NCBI RefSeq assembly: GCF_002022275.1
Contig: NZ_MSDF01000014.1
Location: 274,099-338,098 of the forward strand
Source of the DNA: Pseudomonas fluorescens
Lineage (GTDB): Bacteria > Pseudomonadota > Gammaproteobacteria > Pseudomonadales > Pseudomonadaceae
Direction of reading: 5' to 3'
DNA: 64,000 bases
Part shown: positions 7,341 to 14,125 of the stretch, one piece after another
Layout of the letters: each line of letters starts with the position of its first letter
Position numbering within the stretch: position 1 is the stretch's first letter
The notes under the pieces: generated by a model
The model's input: the letters and a program-made list of their open reading frames with translations, nothing else
Database searches by the model: none
What the model was told of the DNA's origin: nothing
Made by a program: the position numbers and the translations under genes

Positions 7341-9047
7341 TTATTGGCCGGGCGCGGTCTGGCGCCAGGCTTGGGAGCGGCGCAACGCGCCACGTGAGGC
7401 CCACGCCAGCAGCAGCGAGACGCCGGCCGAGGTGAACAGAATCAAGGTCGACATCGCCGCCGCGCCGCCCACATTGCCGGCGTCGTCCATGTTCAACACG
7501 GCGACGGCGGCGAGGATGGTGTCGGGGCTGTAGAGGAAGATCGCGGCGGAGACGGTGGTCATCGCCGACACAAACAGGTAGCGCACGATGTCCAGCAGCG
7601 CCGGCAGGCAAATCGGTACCGTCACTTTCAGGTAATGGCGGTACAGCGGCGCCTTGAGGGACTGCGCGGCGGCTTCAAACTCGGCGTCCAGCTGGCGCAG
7701 CGCGGTGGTGGCGGTCATCTGCGCGGTGGTCAGGTAGTGCGCAATGGTGCACACCACCAATAAGGTCATGGTCCCGTAGAACACATGCAGCGGGTTGCCG
7801 TTGAGATTGAAAAAGAACACGTAACCCAGGCCCAGCACCAAACCCGGCACGGCCATCGGCACAAAGCTGAGCATGCGCAGCGCCAGGTTCAGGCCTTTCT
7901 GGCTCTTGGTTTTTTCCATCAGATACGCGCCGGTGAAGATCAGCACGCTGCCGACCAACGCTGTGCACAGCGCCATGGTCAGGCTGTTGCGATAGGCCAG
8001 CCAGCCGCCGCCCGCGGTGTCTTCGAATTGGTAATGGCTGAGGGACAATGACAGGTTGTACGGCCAGAATTTGACCAGCGAGGAATACACCGCCATGCCA
8101 AATACCAGCAGCAATGCGGCGCAGATCAGCAGCACGATGGCCAGGTAGCAACCGTCCCGCAGCCGCGACGGTGCAGGCTGAAACACCTGGGCGCGGCCAC
8201 TCATCGAGTCGCCATGGCGACGGCGCAGCCAAGCGTCCACCGCAAAACTGAACAGCGCCGGCAACAACAGCACCATGCCAATCAACGCGCCGCGACCGAA
8301 CTGTTGCTGGCCGACCACTGCCTTATAGGCTTCCAGCGCCAGCACCTGATAGTCCCCGCCGACCACCACAGGCACGCCGAAATCGGTGATGGTCAGGGTG
8401 AACACCAGGCAGAACGCCGCAAACACCGCCTGGCGCGTGGCCGGCCAGGTGATGCTGCGAAACGCCCGGGCCGGGCTGGCGCCCATGCTTGAGGCCGCGT
8501 CGAACAAACGGGCATCCGACAGGGACAGCGCCGACAGCAGAATCATCAAGGCGTGTGGGAAGGTGTAGATCACTTCACCCAGCACAATCCCCCAGAAGCC
8601 GTAGATATTGTCCGAGAGCAGGCCGCGCAACAGGCCCTGGTTGCCGAACAGGTACACCAGCGCGATCCCCGGCAGCATCGACGGCGCCATTAAAGGCAGC
8701 AGCGACAGGCCGCGCCAGATCGCCTTACCCGGAATCAGCGTACGTTGCAGGGCGTAGGCAAACAGGTAAGCCAGCGGTACGACGATGGCCGCGACGCTGA
8801 GGGAGACTTTCAGGCTATTGCCCAGTAGCCAGTGGAAGTTGTCGCTGGTCACCAATTCGCGCGCCGCCACCAGGCCGCCGCCCTGCCCGGCTTCACTGCT
8901 GAAGCCGCGCCAGAAGATCGCCAGCAACGGCAACAACACAGCAATACCCAGCAACAACAGCCAGAGCAGTTTGCCGCCGACCACGAAAATACGGTCGCCC
9001 GTTTCGGCGCGTGAAGCCTGGCGCGGCAGAGTCATCACAGCGGCCAT
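7341..9047 (-). CDS. 2-aminoethylphosphonate ABC transporter, fused double permease
   Basis: A 568-residue inner-membrane protein with about twelve hydrophobic segments and two binding-protein-dependent permease modules in one chain, as in FbpB-like transporters. EAA-type coupling loops are visible in each half: SSMGASPARAFRSITWP in the first and QSLKAPLYRHYLKVTVP in the second. The ATG at 9047 follows the ATPase stop by one base; a TTG nine bases upstream is less likely. The fused form suits PhnU-type permeases of putative aminoethylphosphonate systems (TIGR03262-like). Substrate is inferred from the operon. Confidence 0.82.
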   Translation of the reverse strand: MAAVMTLPRQASRAETGDRIFVVGGKLLWLLLLGIAVLLPLLAIFWRGFSSEAGQGGGLVAARELVTSDNFHWLLGNSLKVSLSVAAIVVPLAYLFAYALQRTLIPGKAIWRGLSLLPLMAPSMLPGIALVYLFGNQGLLRGLLSDNIYGFWGIVLGEVIYTFPHALMILLSALSLSDARLFDAASSMGASPARAFRSITWPATRQAVFAAFCLVFTLTITDFGVPVVVGGDYQVLALEAYKAVVGQQQFGRGALIGMVLLLPALFSFAVDAWLRRRHGDSMSGRAQVFQPAPSRLRDGCYLAIVLLICAALLLVFGMAVYSSLVKFWPYNLSLSLSHYQFEDTAGGGWLAYRNSLTMALCTALVGSVLIFTGAYLMEKTKSQKGLNLALRMLSFVPMAVPGLVLGLGYVFFFNLNGNPLHVFYGTMTLLVVCTIAHYLTTAQMTATTALRQLDAEFEAAAQSLKAPLYRHYLKVTVPICLPALLDIVRYLFVSAMTTVSAAIFLYSPDTILAAVAVLNMDDAGNVGGAAAMSTLILFTSAGVSLLLAWASRGALRRSQAWRQTAPGQ

Positions 9048-9048
9048 C

Positions 9049-10113
9049 TCAGGCAAACACCTGCAGGCTGCGCGGCGGCAAGGCTACCCAGATGTCCTGT
9101 GCGCCCAAGCGCGGCATGGCTTCCGGCGCCAGTTCGGCCAGCAATGGGTGACCCGGCAACTGCTCCAGTTCGAAGCTCATGCGGCAGCGGTTGCCGAGAA
9201 AGGTGATTTCGCGAACCTTGGCCGGGAACAGGTTTTCTTCATGCACCGGCGGGTTGACGCTGATGGCTTCCGGGCGGCAGAACAGCCGTCCGGATTTGGC
9301 CACGCCAGCGTCCTCGGCCAAGCGCATATTCATCCCACCGACCTGGGCGTGGCTGGCGCTGTTGCGACTGAACGGCAGCCAGTTGCCCTGGCCGACAAAC
9401 TCCGCCACAAACGGCGTGGCCGGGCGGTCGTAGATTTCCTGCGGCGTGGCGTATTGCTCGACCTTGCCGTTGTTCATCACGGCGATGCGGTCGGCCATCA
9501 GCATGGCCTCGTCCTGGTTGTGGGTGACCATCAGCGTGGTGATGCCCAGGCGCCGTTGCAGTTGGCGCAGCTCGGTGCACAGATGCTCGCGCACGCGGGC
9601 GTCGAGGGCCGACATCGGTTCGTCCAGCAGCAGCAAGGAAGGCGCTGGCGCCAACGCGCGGGCTAACGCGACACGTTGTTGCTGGCCGCCGGAGAGTTGG
9701 CCGGGGTATTTCTTTTCACTGCCCAACAGCCCGACCAACTCCAGCATCTGACCGACGCGCTTGCGCGTTTCATCACGGCCATTGCCCATCAGGCCGTAGC
9801 CGATATTCGCTTCGACGGTGAGATTGGGAAACAGCGCGTAGGACTGGAACAAAATGCCGTAGTCCCGCGCCTGCGGCGGCAGCAGGGATACGTCGCGGTT
9901 ACCCAAACGCAGCTCGCCGCTGTCCTGGCGCTCCAGGCCGGCGATGCAGCGCAGCAAGGTGGTTTTGCCACAGCCGGACGGGCCGAGCAGGCACACCAGC
10001 TCGCCGGCGGCGACGTCCAGGGACACGTTGTCCAGCGCGGTGAAGGCGCCGAAGCGCTTCTGGATACCGCGCACCGTCATCGGCGCGCCGGGGTTGCTCA
10101 GGGCTGTGTTCAT
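9049..10113 (-). CDS. 2-aminoethylphosphonate ABC transporter, ATP-binding protein
   Basis: A 354-residue ABC ATPase. Walker A GPSGCGKTT is near residues 45-53, the signature LSGGQQQR near 140, and Walker B LLLLDEPMSALD follows, with the H-loop in MVTHNQDEAM. A C-terminal TOBE-like regulatory domain extends to the end (FCRPEAISV...). The ATG at 10113 has GAGG upstream; an in-frame GTG at 10122 is a weaker choice. It is first in the minus-strand order ATPase, permease, binding protein, FAD oxidoreductase, HD oxygenase, so uptake and breakdown are expressed together. Confidence 0.85.
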   Translation of the reverse strand: MNTALSNPGAPMTVRGIQKRFGAFTALDNVSLDVAAGELVCLLGPSGCGKTTLLRCIAGLERQDSGELRLGNRDVSLLPPQARDYGILFQSYALFPNLTVEANIGYGLMGNGRDETRKRVGQMLELVGLLGSEKKYPGQLSGGQQQRVALARALAPAPSLLLLDEPMSALDARVREHLCTELRQLQRRLGITTLMVTHNQDEAMLMADRIAVMNNGKVEQYATPQEIYDRPATPFVAEFVGQGNWLPFSRNSASHAQVGGMNMRLAEDAGVAKSGRLFCRPEAISVNPPVHEENLFPAKVREITFLGNRCRMSFELEQLPGHPLLAELAPEAMPRLGAQDIWVALPPRSLQVFA

Positions 10114-10123
10114 GCAAGGCACC

Positions 10124-10138
10124 TCATCAAACTGATGA
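10124..10138 (-). promoter_or_regulatory. Inverted repeat ahead of the phosphonate transport operon
   Basis: TCATCA-AAC-TGATGA is a perfect 6-3-6 inverted repeat lying 10-25 bases upstream of the ATPase start, overlapping the leader and ribosome-binding region. It could be an operator or a small leader hairpin. No PhoB box (CTGTCAT direct repeat) was seen in the 110-bp gap between this operon and the LysR gene. Confidence 0.3.
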
Positions 10139-10223
10139 AGCCCATGCTAGGCGGGCAATGCGTCCCTGATGTGGCAGGAAGGCAAAACGTGGCGATAGTG
10201 GTATTGGTGGATTTGTGTAGGAC

Positions 10224-11087
10224 TCAGCCCGCCGTGTCGCCGCCAATCATCTCTGACGCCAGGTCGGCAAGGGCCCGCAGCCGATCCATCTGCCGCATAT
10301 CCTGGTGATAGCCCATCCAGATATCGCGCCCGGGTAGCTCTTCACCCACGTCCAAGCGTTTGAGTGAAGGCGACTGATCACCCAACACACACGGCAGCAC
10401 CGCCACGCCGAGCCCCAGCGCGCACATGCGCGCCTGCACAGTGCGGCTGCTGCTGGTGAAGCGGGTTTTCGCGCGGGGGTAACGTTTTTGCAGCCAGAGC
10501 ACATCGGGATAATGCGCTTGCGCCGTGTTCATCAAAATTAAACCGAGCCCCTCTCCCTCCGAGCCCGGGCTGAAATCCAGGTGCTCGGCGATATAAAGCC
10601 CGTAGCGGATCGTCGTCAGTCGACGCTGCACGATGTCGGGTTCGCTGAACGGAATGATGCGAAAGGCAATGTCCGCGTCGCGTCGCGACAGGTCGAACAA
10701 CCGGTGCCCGGGGATCACCTCGGGGACGATCAGCGGGAAGCGCCGCTGCAACGCGTCCAGCACCGGGGCGAGCACATAACCGGCGAACCAGTCCGCCGAT
10801 GAGATGCGCAACAGGCCTTCAGGCTGGTCGCTGTGCCCGGCGATACGCCGCTCGATTGCCAGGGCGCTGCGCTCCATTTCCTGCGCCAGATACAGAATGC
10901 GCTCACCGGCAGCCGTCAGGACAAGCCCTTGGCTGGTGCGCCGGAAAAACACCTGTCCATTGAGTTGTTCCAGCGCCTGCAAACGCCGACCGACGGTGGG
11001 GTGGCTGACCCCGAGCTGCTTGGCTGCCGCACCCAGTGAGCCGCTGCGGGCAATTGCCAGAAAGACGCGCAGGTCATTCCAGTCCAT
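10224..11087 (-). CDS. LysR-family transcriptional regulator
   Basis: A 287-residue LysR-type regulator. The N-terminal winged helix-turn-helix is plain (MDWNDLRVFLAIARSGSLGA, then AKQLGVSHPTVGRRLQALE), followed by an effector-binding domain. The start at 11087 was chosen because it opens with the conserved helix; an in-frame ATG 57 bases upstream adds only unrelated sequence. It points the same way as the phosphonate operon, 110 bp ahead of it, and lies 87 bp downstream of the NTF2-like gene start side, so it could read into either. The regulated genes and effector cannot be told from sequence. Confidence 0.85.
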   Translation of the reverse strand: MDWNDLRVFLAIARSGSLGAAAKQLGVSHPTVGRRLQALEQLNGQVFFRRTSQGLVLTAAGERILYLAQEMERSALAIERRIAGHSDQPEGLLRISSADWFAGYVLAPVLDALQRRFPLIVPEVIPGHRLFDLSRRDADIAFRIIPFSEPDIVQRRLTTIRYGLYIAEHLDFSPGSEGEGLGLILMNTAQAHYPDVLWLQKRYPRAKTRFTSSSRTVQARMCALGLGVAVLPCVLGDQSPSLKRLDVGEELPGRDIWMGYHQDMRQMDRLRALADLASEMIGGDTAG

Positions 11088-11174
11088 GGCTGTGCTCGTA
11101 CAAAAGTGAACAACGAAGATGCAGCAATGGCAGTCCCCTCGCAAGCCCCGGGCTCGCAGAATAGCGCCATGGGC

Positions 11175-11648
11175 TCAACCCCTGGCGAAGCGCTCGGAAC
11201 CGGCGATCGGCGTCCAGTTTTCCAGGGGGGTGAGGAAATGCAGTTCAAACAGGCGTGCGCTGAAGCGCCATTCGCCCTCGCGGCGTTCGAACTGATCGTG
11301 ATAGAGGCCGCTGAGCTGCACCGGGCCTTGTTCGATGTCATGCATAAGGCAATCGGCTGCGACGGTTGCGGTGGCCCGGTCGCCGTCGATGTGCATCAGC
11401 GGGTTGGCCATCCAGTGGTGCATGTGGGGCATTTTGCGCCAGTTGCGGGCAGCCATCGCCAGGATGCCTTCGCGGTTTTCGCCCTTACCGAAGCCGGGCA
11501 GGTCCAGGGTTGCATCCGCGTGCCAGAGGCTGTGCAAAAGCTCGGTGTCCATCCGGTCAAACGCGTTGGCATAACCGGAAATCAACGACTCGATCGCCGC
11601 GCGGCTTTCCAGGGCATCAAGGCGGGCAGCCAGGGTTTCAAGGTTCAT
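11175..11648 (-). CDS. NTF2/SnoaL-fold family protein
   Basis: A 157-residue SnoaL_4-type (NTF2-fold) protein, a family that includes LinA dehydrochlorinase, scytalone dehydratase and small subunits of ring-hydroxylating dioxygenases. The opening ALESRAAIESLISGYANAFD helix, the strand FARG/DLPGF region and the aromatic core HMHHWMANP are typical. An Asp near residue 31 and a His cluster near 75 are placed as in the catalytic dyad of LinA-like enzymes, but this alone does not prove catalysis. It is divergent from the MFS gene and probably shares its control region. Substrate unknown. Confidence 0.75.
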   Translation of the reverse strand: MNLETLAARLDALESRAAIESLISGYANAFDRMDTELLHSLWHADATLDLPGFGKGENREGILAMAARNWRKMPHMHHWMANPLMHIDGDRATATVAADCLMHDIEQGPVQLSGLYHDQFERREGEWRFSARLFELHFLTPLENWTPIAGSERFARG

Positions 11649-11674
11649 CGGTCAGTCCTCACAACGGGGTAATT

Positions 11675-11693
11675 ACCGGCCTGAGTGGCCGGT
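11675..11693. promoter_or_regulatory. Inverted repeat in the NTF2-like/MFS divergent region
   Basis: ACCGGCC-TGAGT-GGCCGGT is a perfect 7-5-7 inverted repeat, 27-45 bases upstream of the NTF2-like start. It could be an operator for the divergent pair or a hairpin in the leader. There is no direct evidence of the binding protein. Confidence 0.3.
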
Positions 11694-11787
11694 GGAGAAA
11701 CCAGTCTGCGGGGCATCGGGCCGGGGCGGAACTGTCATTTGTGCATCTTCGGCGTTCATTTTTGTAGCTTTCAAAAACCTGTCTGAC

Positions 11788-11807
11788 GCGCAACCAACCG
11801 GTTGCGC
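11788..11807. promoter_or_regulatory. Inverted repeat immediately upstream of the MFS gene
   Basis: GCGCAACC-AACC-GGTTGCGC is a perfect 8-4-8 inverted repeat ending 12 bases before the MFS start codon. Operators of this form often control exporters, but no TetR- or MarR-type regulator gene is adjacent; the nearest regulators are the two LysR genes. Confidence 0.4.
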
Positions 11808-11819
11808 AGGGAGTGTTCC

Positions 11820-13238
11820 ATGTCTGAAGTTGCGGTTATTTCACTCGACGTGCGTCGCTGGGCGATGTTCGCGGTGCTGCTGGTGGGGGCCTTTTTGCCA
11901 CCGCTGGATTTTTTCATCGTCAATGTCGCACTGCCCTCCATCCAGGCGGAATTAGGTGCCACGGCCTCGGCGGAACAACTGGTGATTTCCTCGTACGCCG
12001 CGTTGTATGCGGTGACGCTGATTACCGGTGGCCGGCTGGGCGATTTGTATGGGCGGGGCCGCATGTTTCTGCTCGGGCTGATCGGCTTTGCCGCCGCGTC
12101 GACGTTGTGCGGTCTCGCGTGGTCGCCATGGGCGCTGATCGTTGGGCGAGCATTACAAGGCATTACAGCGGCGGTCATGGCGCCGCAGGCGCTGGCGGCC
12201 ATACAGGTGATTTTCCGGGAGTCCGAAAAACCGCTCGCCCTCAGCCTGTACGGGGCGGTGTTTGGTCTGGCGGCAGTAGTTGGCCAGGCGCTCGGTGGCA
12301 TCCTGATTTCGCAGAACGTCATGGGGCTGGGCTGGCGGGCGATCTTTCTGGTCAACCTGCCGGTGGCGCTGCTGGTGCTGTTGCTGGGCGTCCCACTGCT
12401 CAAAGACCTGCGCGCACAACACGCCAGCAAGCTGGACCTGGGTGGCATGGCGCTGTCCATGTTGACGCTGGGTGCGCTGATCGTGCCGCTGATTGAAGGG
12501 CGCGAGGCTGGCTGGCCCCTGTGGTCCTGGCTTTCGCTGAGCGCGGTGCCGCTGCTGCTGGTGTGCTTCTGGCGGTATGAATCGCGACTGGCCGCGACGG
12601 GTGGCGCGCCGCTCCTCAATCCTGCCGCATTGCGCGCGCCGGGCCTGGGCCGTGCGCTGCTGGTGGCGCTGATGCTGTATTCGATCGGTGTGTTCTTCCT
12701 GCTGTTCTCGATTTACTTGCAAGCGGCGCTGCACGTCAGTGCCCTCGATGCCGGCCTGGTATTTCTGCCATTTGGCGCAGGCCTGTTGCTCGGGCCGTTG
12801 TCGACGCCTGCCGCCAGGCGCTTGCTCGGCGAGTACGTAAATGCCATCGGCATGGCCCTGGAAACCGTCGCGCTCCTGGTCCTGGCCGGTTGTGTGCTGA
12901 CCACACCGGCCGGGATCAGCCCGCCACCGCTGGCGTTGGGCGCCGTCCTGTTCGTCATTGGCCTGGGGCAAGGGCTCGCGCTGCCGACGTTGATGCGCAT
13001 GATCACCGGCCGCGTCGCTGCGGGGTATTCAGGCATGATCGCGGGCATCGCCAGTTCCGCCCTGCAGATCAGCACATCGCTCAGTGTTGCGCTGATCGGC
13101 GGGGTGTTCTACACCGTGCTGGGTACAAGCAAGGATGCGGCGGTGATCAGTGAGGCGTTTGTTATCTCAAGCCTGTGCATCGCGTTTTGCCTCGCCGTGG
13201 GGGCGATACTGAGTTTCTCGCTGGCCCGGCAACGATAA
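11820..13238 (+). CDS. MFS transporter, DHA2 (14-TM drug/proton antiporter) type
   Basis: A 472-residue inner-membrane major facilitator with about fourteen hydrophobic segments. The first helix pair is followed by the DHA2-like VNVALPSIQAELG stretch, then a motif-A-like GGRLGDLYGRGRMF near residues 70-84 and a motif-C-like GLAAVVGQALGG region. The ATG at 11820 has AGGGAG six bases upstream; a TTG at 11802 is poorer. Such proteins expel drugs, dyes or metabolites using the proton gradient. It is divergent from the NTF2-like gene and convergent with a LysR gene. The substrate is not known. Confidence 0.85.
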   Translation: MSEVAVISLDVRRWAMFAVLLVGAFLPPLDFFIVNVALPSIQAELGATASAEQLVISSYAALYAVTLITGGRLGDLYGRGRMFLLGLIGFAAASTLCGLAWSPWALIVGRALQGITAAVMAPQALAAIQVIFRESEKPLALSLYGAVFGLAAVVGQALGGILISQNVMGLGWRAIFLVNLPVALLVLLLGVPLLKDLRAQHASKLDLGGMALSMLTLGALIVPLIEGREAGWPLWSWLSLSAVPLLLVCFWRYESRLAATGGAPLLNPAALRAPGLGRALLVALMLYSIGVFFLLFSIYLQAALHVSALDAGLVFLPFGAGLLLGPLSTPAARRLLGEYVNAIGMALETVALLVLAGCVLTTPAGISPPPLALGAVLFVIGLGQGLALPTLMRMITGRVAAGYSGMIAGIASSALQISTSLSVALIGGVFYTVLGTSKDAAVISEAFVISSLCIAFCLAVGAILSFSLARQR

Positions 13239-13245
13239 GCAGGGT

Positions 13246-14109
13246 TCAGATCGGCGACATTTCCTGCGCCAGCCCCAGAAATGCCGCCGGCAGCCGCGCG
13301 CCTTTTCTTTCCTTGAGGCAATACAGGTATTCCGGAATCTGCGGCGCATTTTCGATGGTCAGCACGCGCAACTGCGGGTCATGGGGCACTTCCTGGCGCG
13401 CAATGATGCTGATGCCGATATTGCGCAGCACCGCCTCGCGAATCGATTCGCGGCTGCCGATTTCCAGCAGCGGGCCGTAGCTGACTCCCGCGCCTTGCAA
13501 CAGGTCTTCCGTCAGCCGCCGCGTGGTGGAACCGGCTTCGCGCATCAATAGCGTGTGCCCGGCCAGGGCACTTAACGGCACGTGCTCTAGCTTGGCCAAC
13601 GGGTGGTTGCGATGCACCGCCAGCACCAGCGGATCAGTGCCCAGCACGCGGCGGATCAAGCGCGGGTCTTCGAGCAATTGCGAGGAGGCGGCGACATCCA
13701 CGCGGTAATCATCCAGCGCTTCGAGCACTTGCTGGGAGTTGCCGATTTCCACCGACACTTCCACGTGTGGCAGGCGTTCGCGAAAGGCTTTGACCAGATC
13801 AAGGATGTAGTACGGCGCGGTTGCGGCAATTCTTAAAGCGCCTTGCACCTGGCCGGTATTGCGCAGGAAAAACTCGATGTCGGCTTCCTGCTGCAACAGT
13901 GTCTTGACCATCGGCAGCAAGCGCGCGCCGTCATCGCTGACGGTGAGGCGACGGCCGCCGCGGTAGAACAGTTCAACGCTGTATTGGCTTTCCAGGTTGC
14001 GAATCTGGGTGGTGACCGTGGGCTGGCTCAGGCCGAGTTTTTTCGCCGCCTGGGTGATGCTGCCCAGGCGGGCGACCATGTAAAAAGCCTTCAGCTCGGC
14101 ACTCAGCAC
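13246..14109 (-). CDS. LysR-family regulator, possibly aminoethylphosphonate-associated
   Basis: A 287-residue LysR-type regulator with the N-terminal helix-turn-helix (AFYMVARLGSITQAAKKLGL, then SQPTVTTQIRNLE) and an effector-binding domain beginning near residue 90 (GALRIAATAPYY). The wording of the first 80 residues resembles the TIGR03339 clade, whose members often sit beside aminoethylphosphonate genes. If so, it could control the transport/oxidation operon at 4.5-10.1 kb despite the intervening genes. This is moderate inference. It is convergent with the MFS gene (7 bp apart) and follows cadA on the same strand by 16 bp. Confidence 0.8.
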   Translation of the reverse strand: MLSAELKAFYMVARLGSITQAAKKLGLSQPTVTTQIRNLESQYSVELFYRGGRRLTVSDDGARLLPMVKTLLQQEADIEFFLRNTGQVQGALRIAATAPYYILDLVKAFRERLPHVEVSVEIGNSQQVLEALDDYRVDVAASSQLLEDPRLIRRVLGTDPLVLAVHRNHPLAKLEHVPLSALAGHTLLMREAGSTTRRLTEDLLQGAGVSYGPLLEIGSRESIREAVLRNIGISIIARQEVPHDPQLRVLTIENAPQIPEYLYCLKERKGARLPAAFLGLAQEMSPI

Positions 14110-14125
14110 ACCACCCTCTCATCGT

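Noticed and set aside
10114..10223. Search for a PhoB box ahead of the phosphonate operon
   Set aside because: No CTGTCAT-type direct repeats were found; only a small TCATCA/TGATGA dyad, so phosphate-starvation control at this point is not supported.
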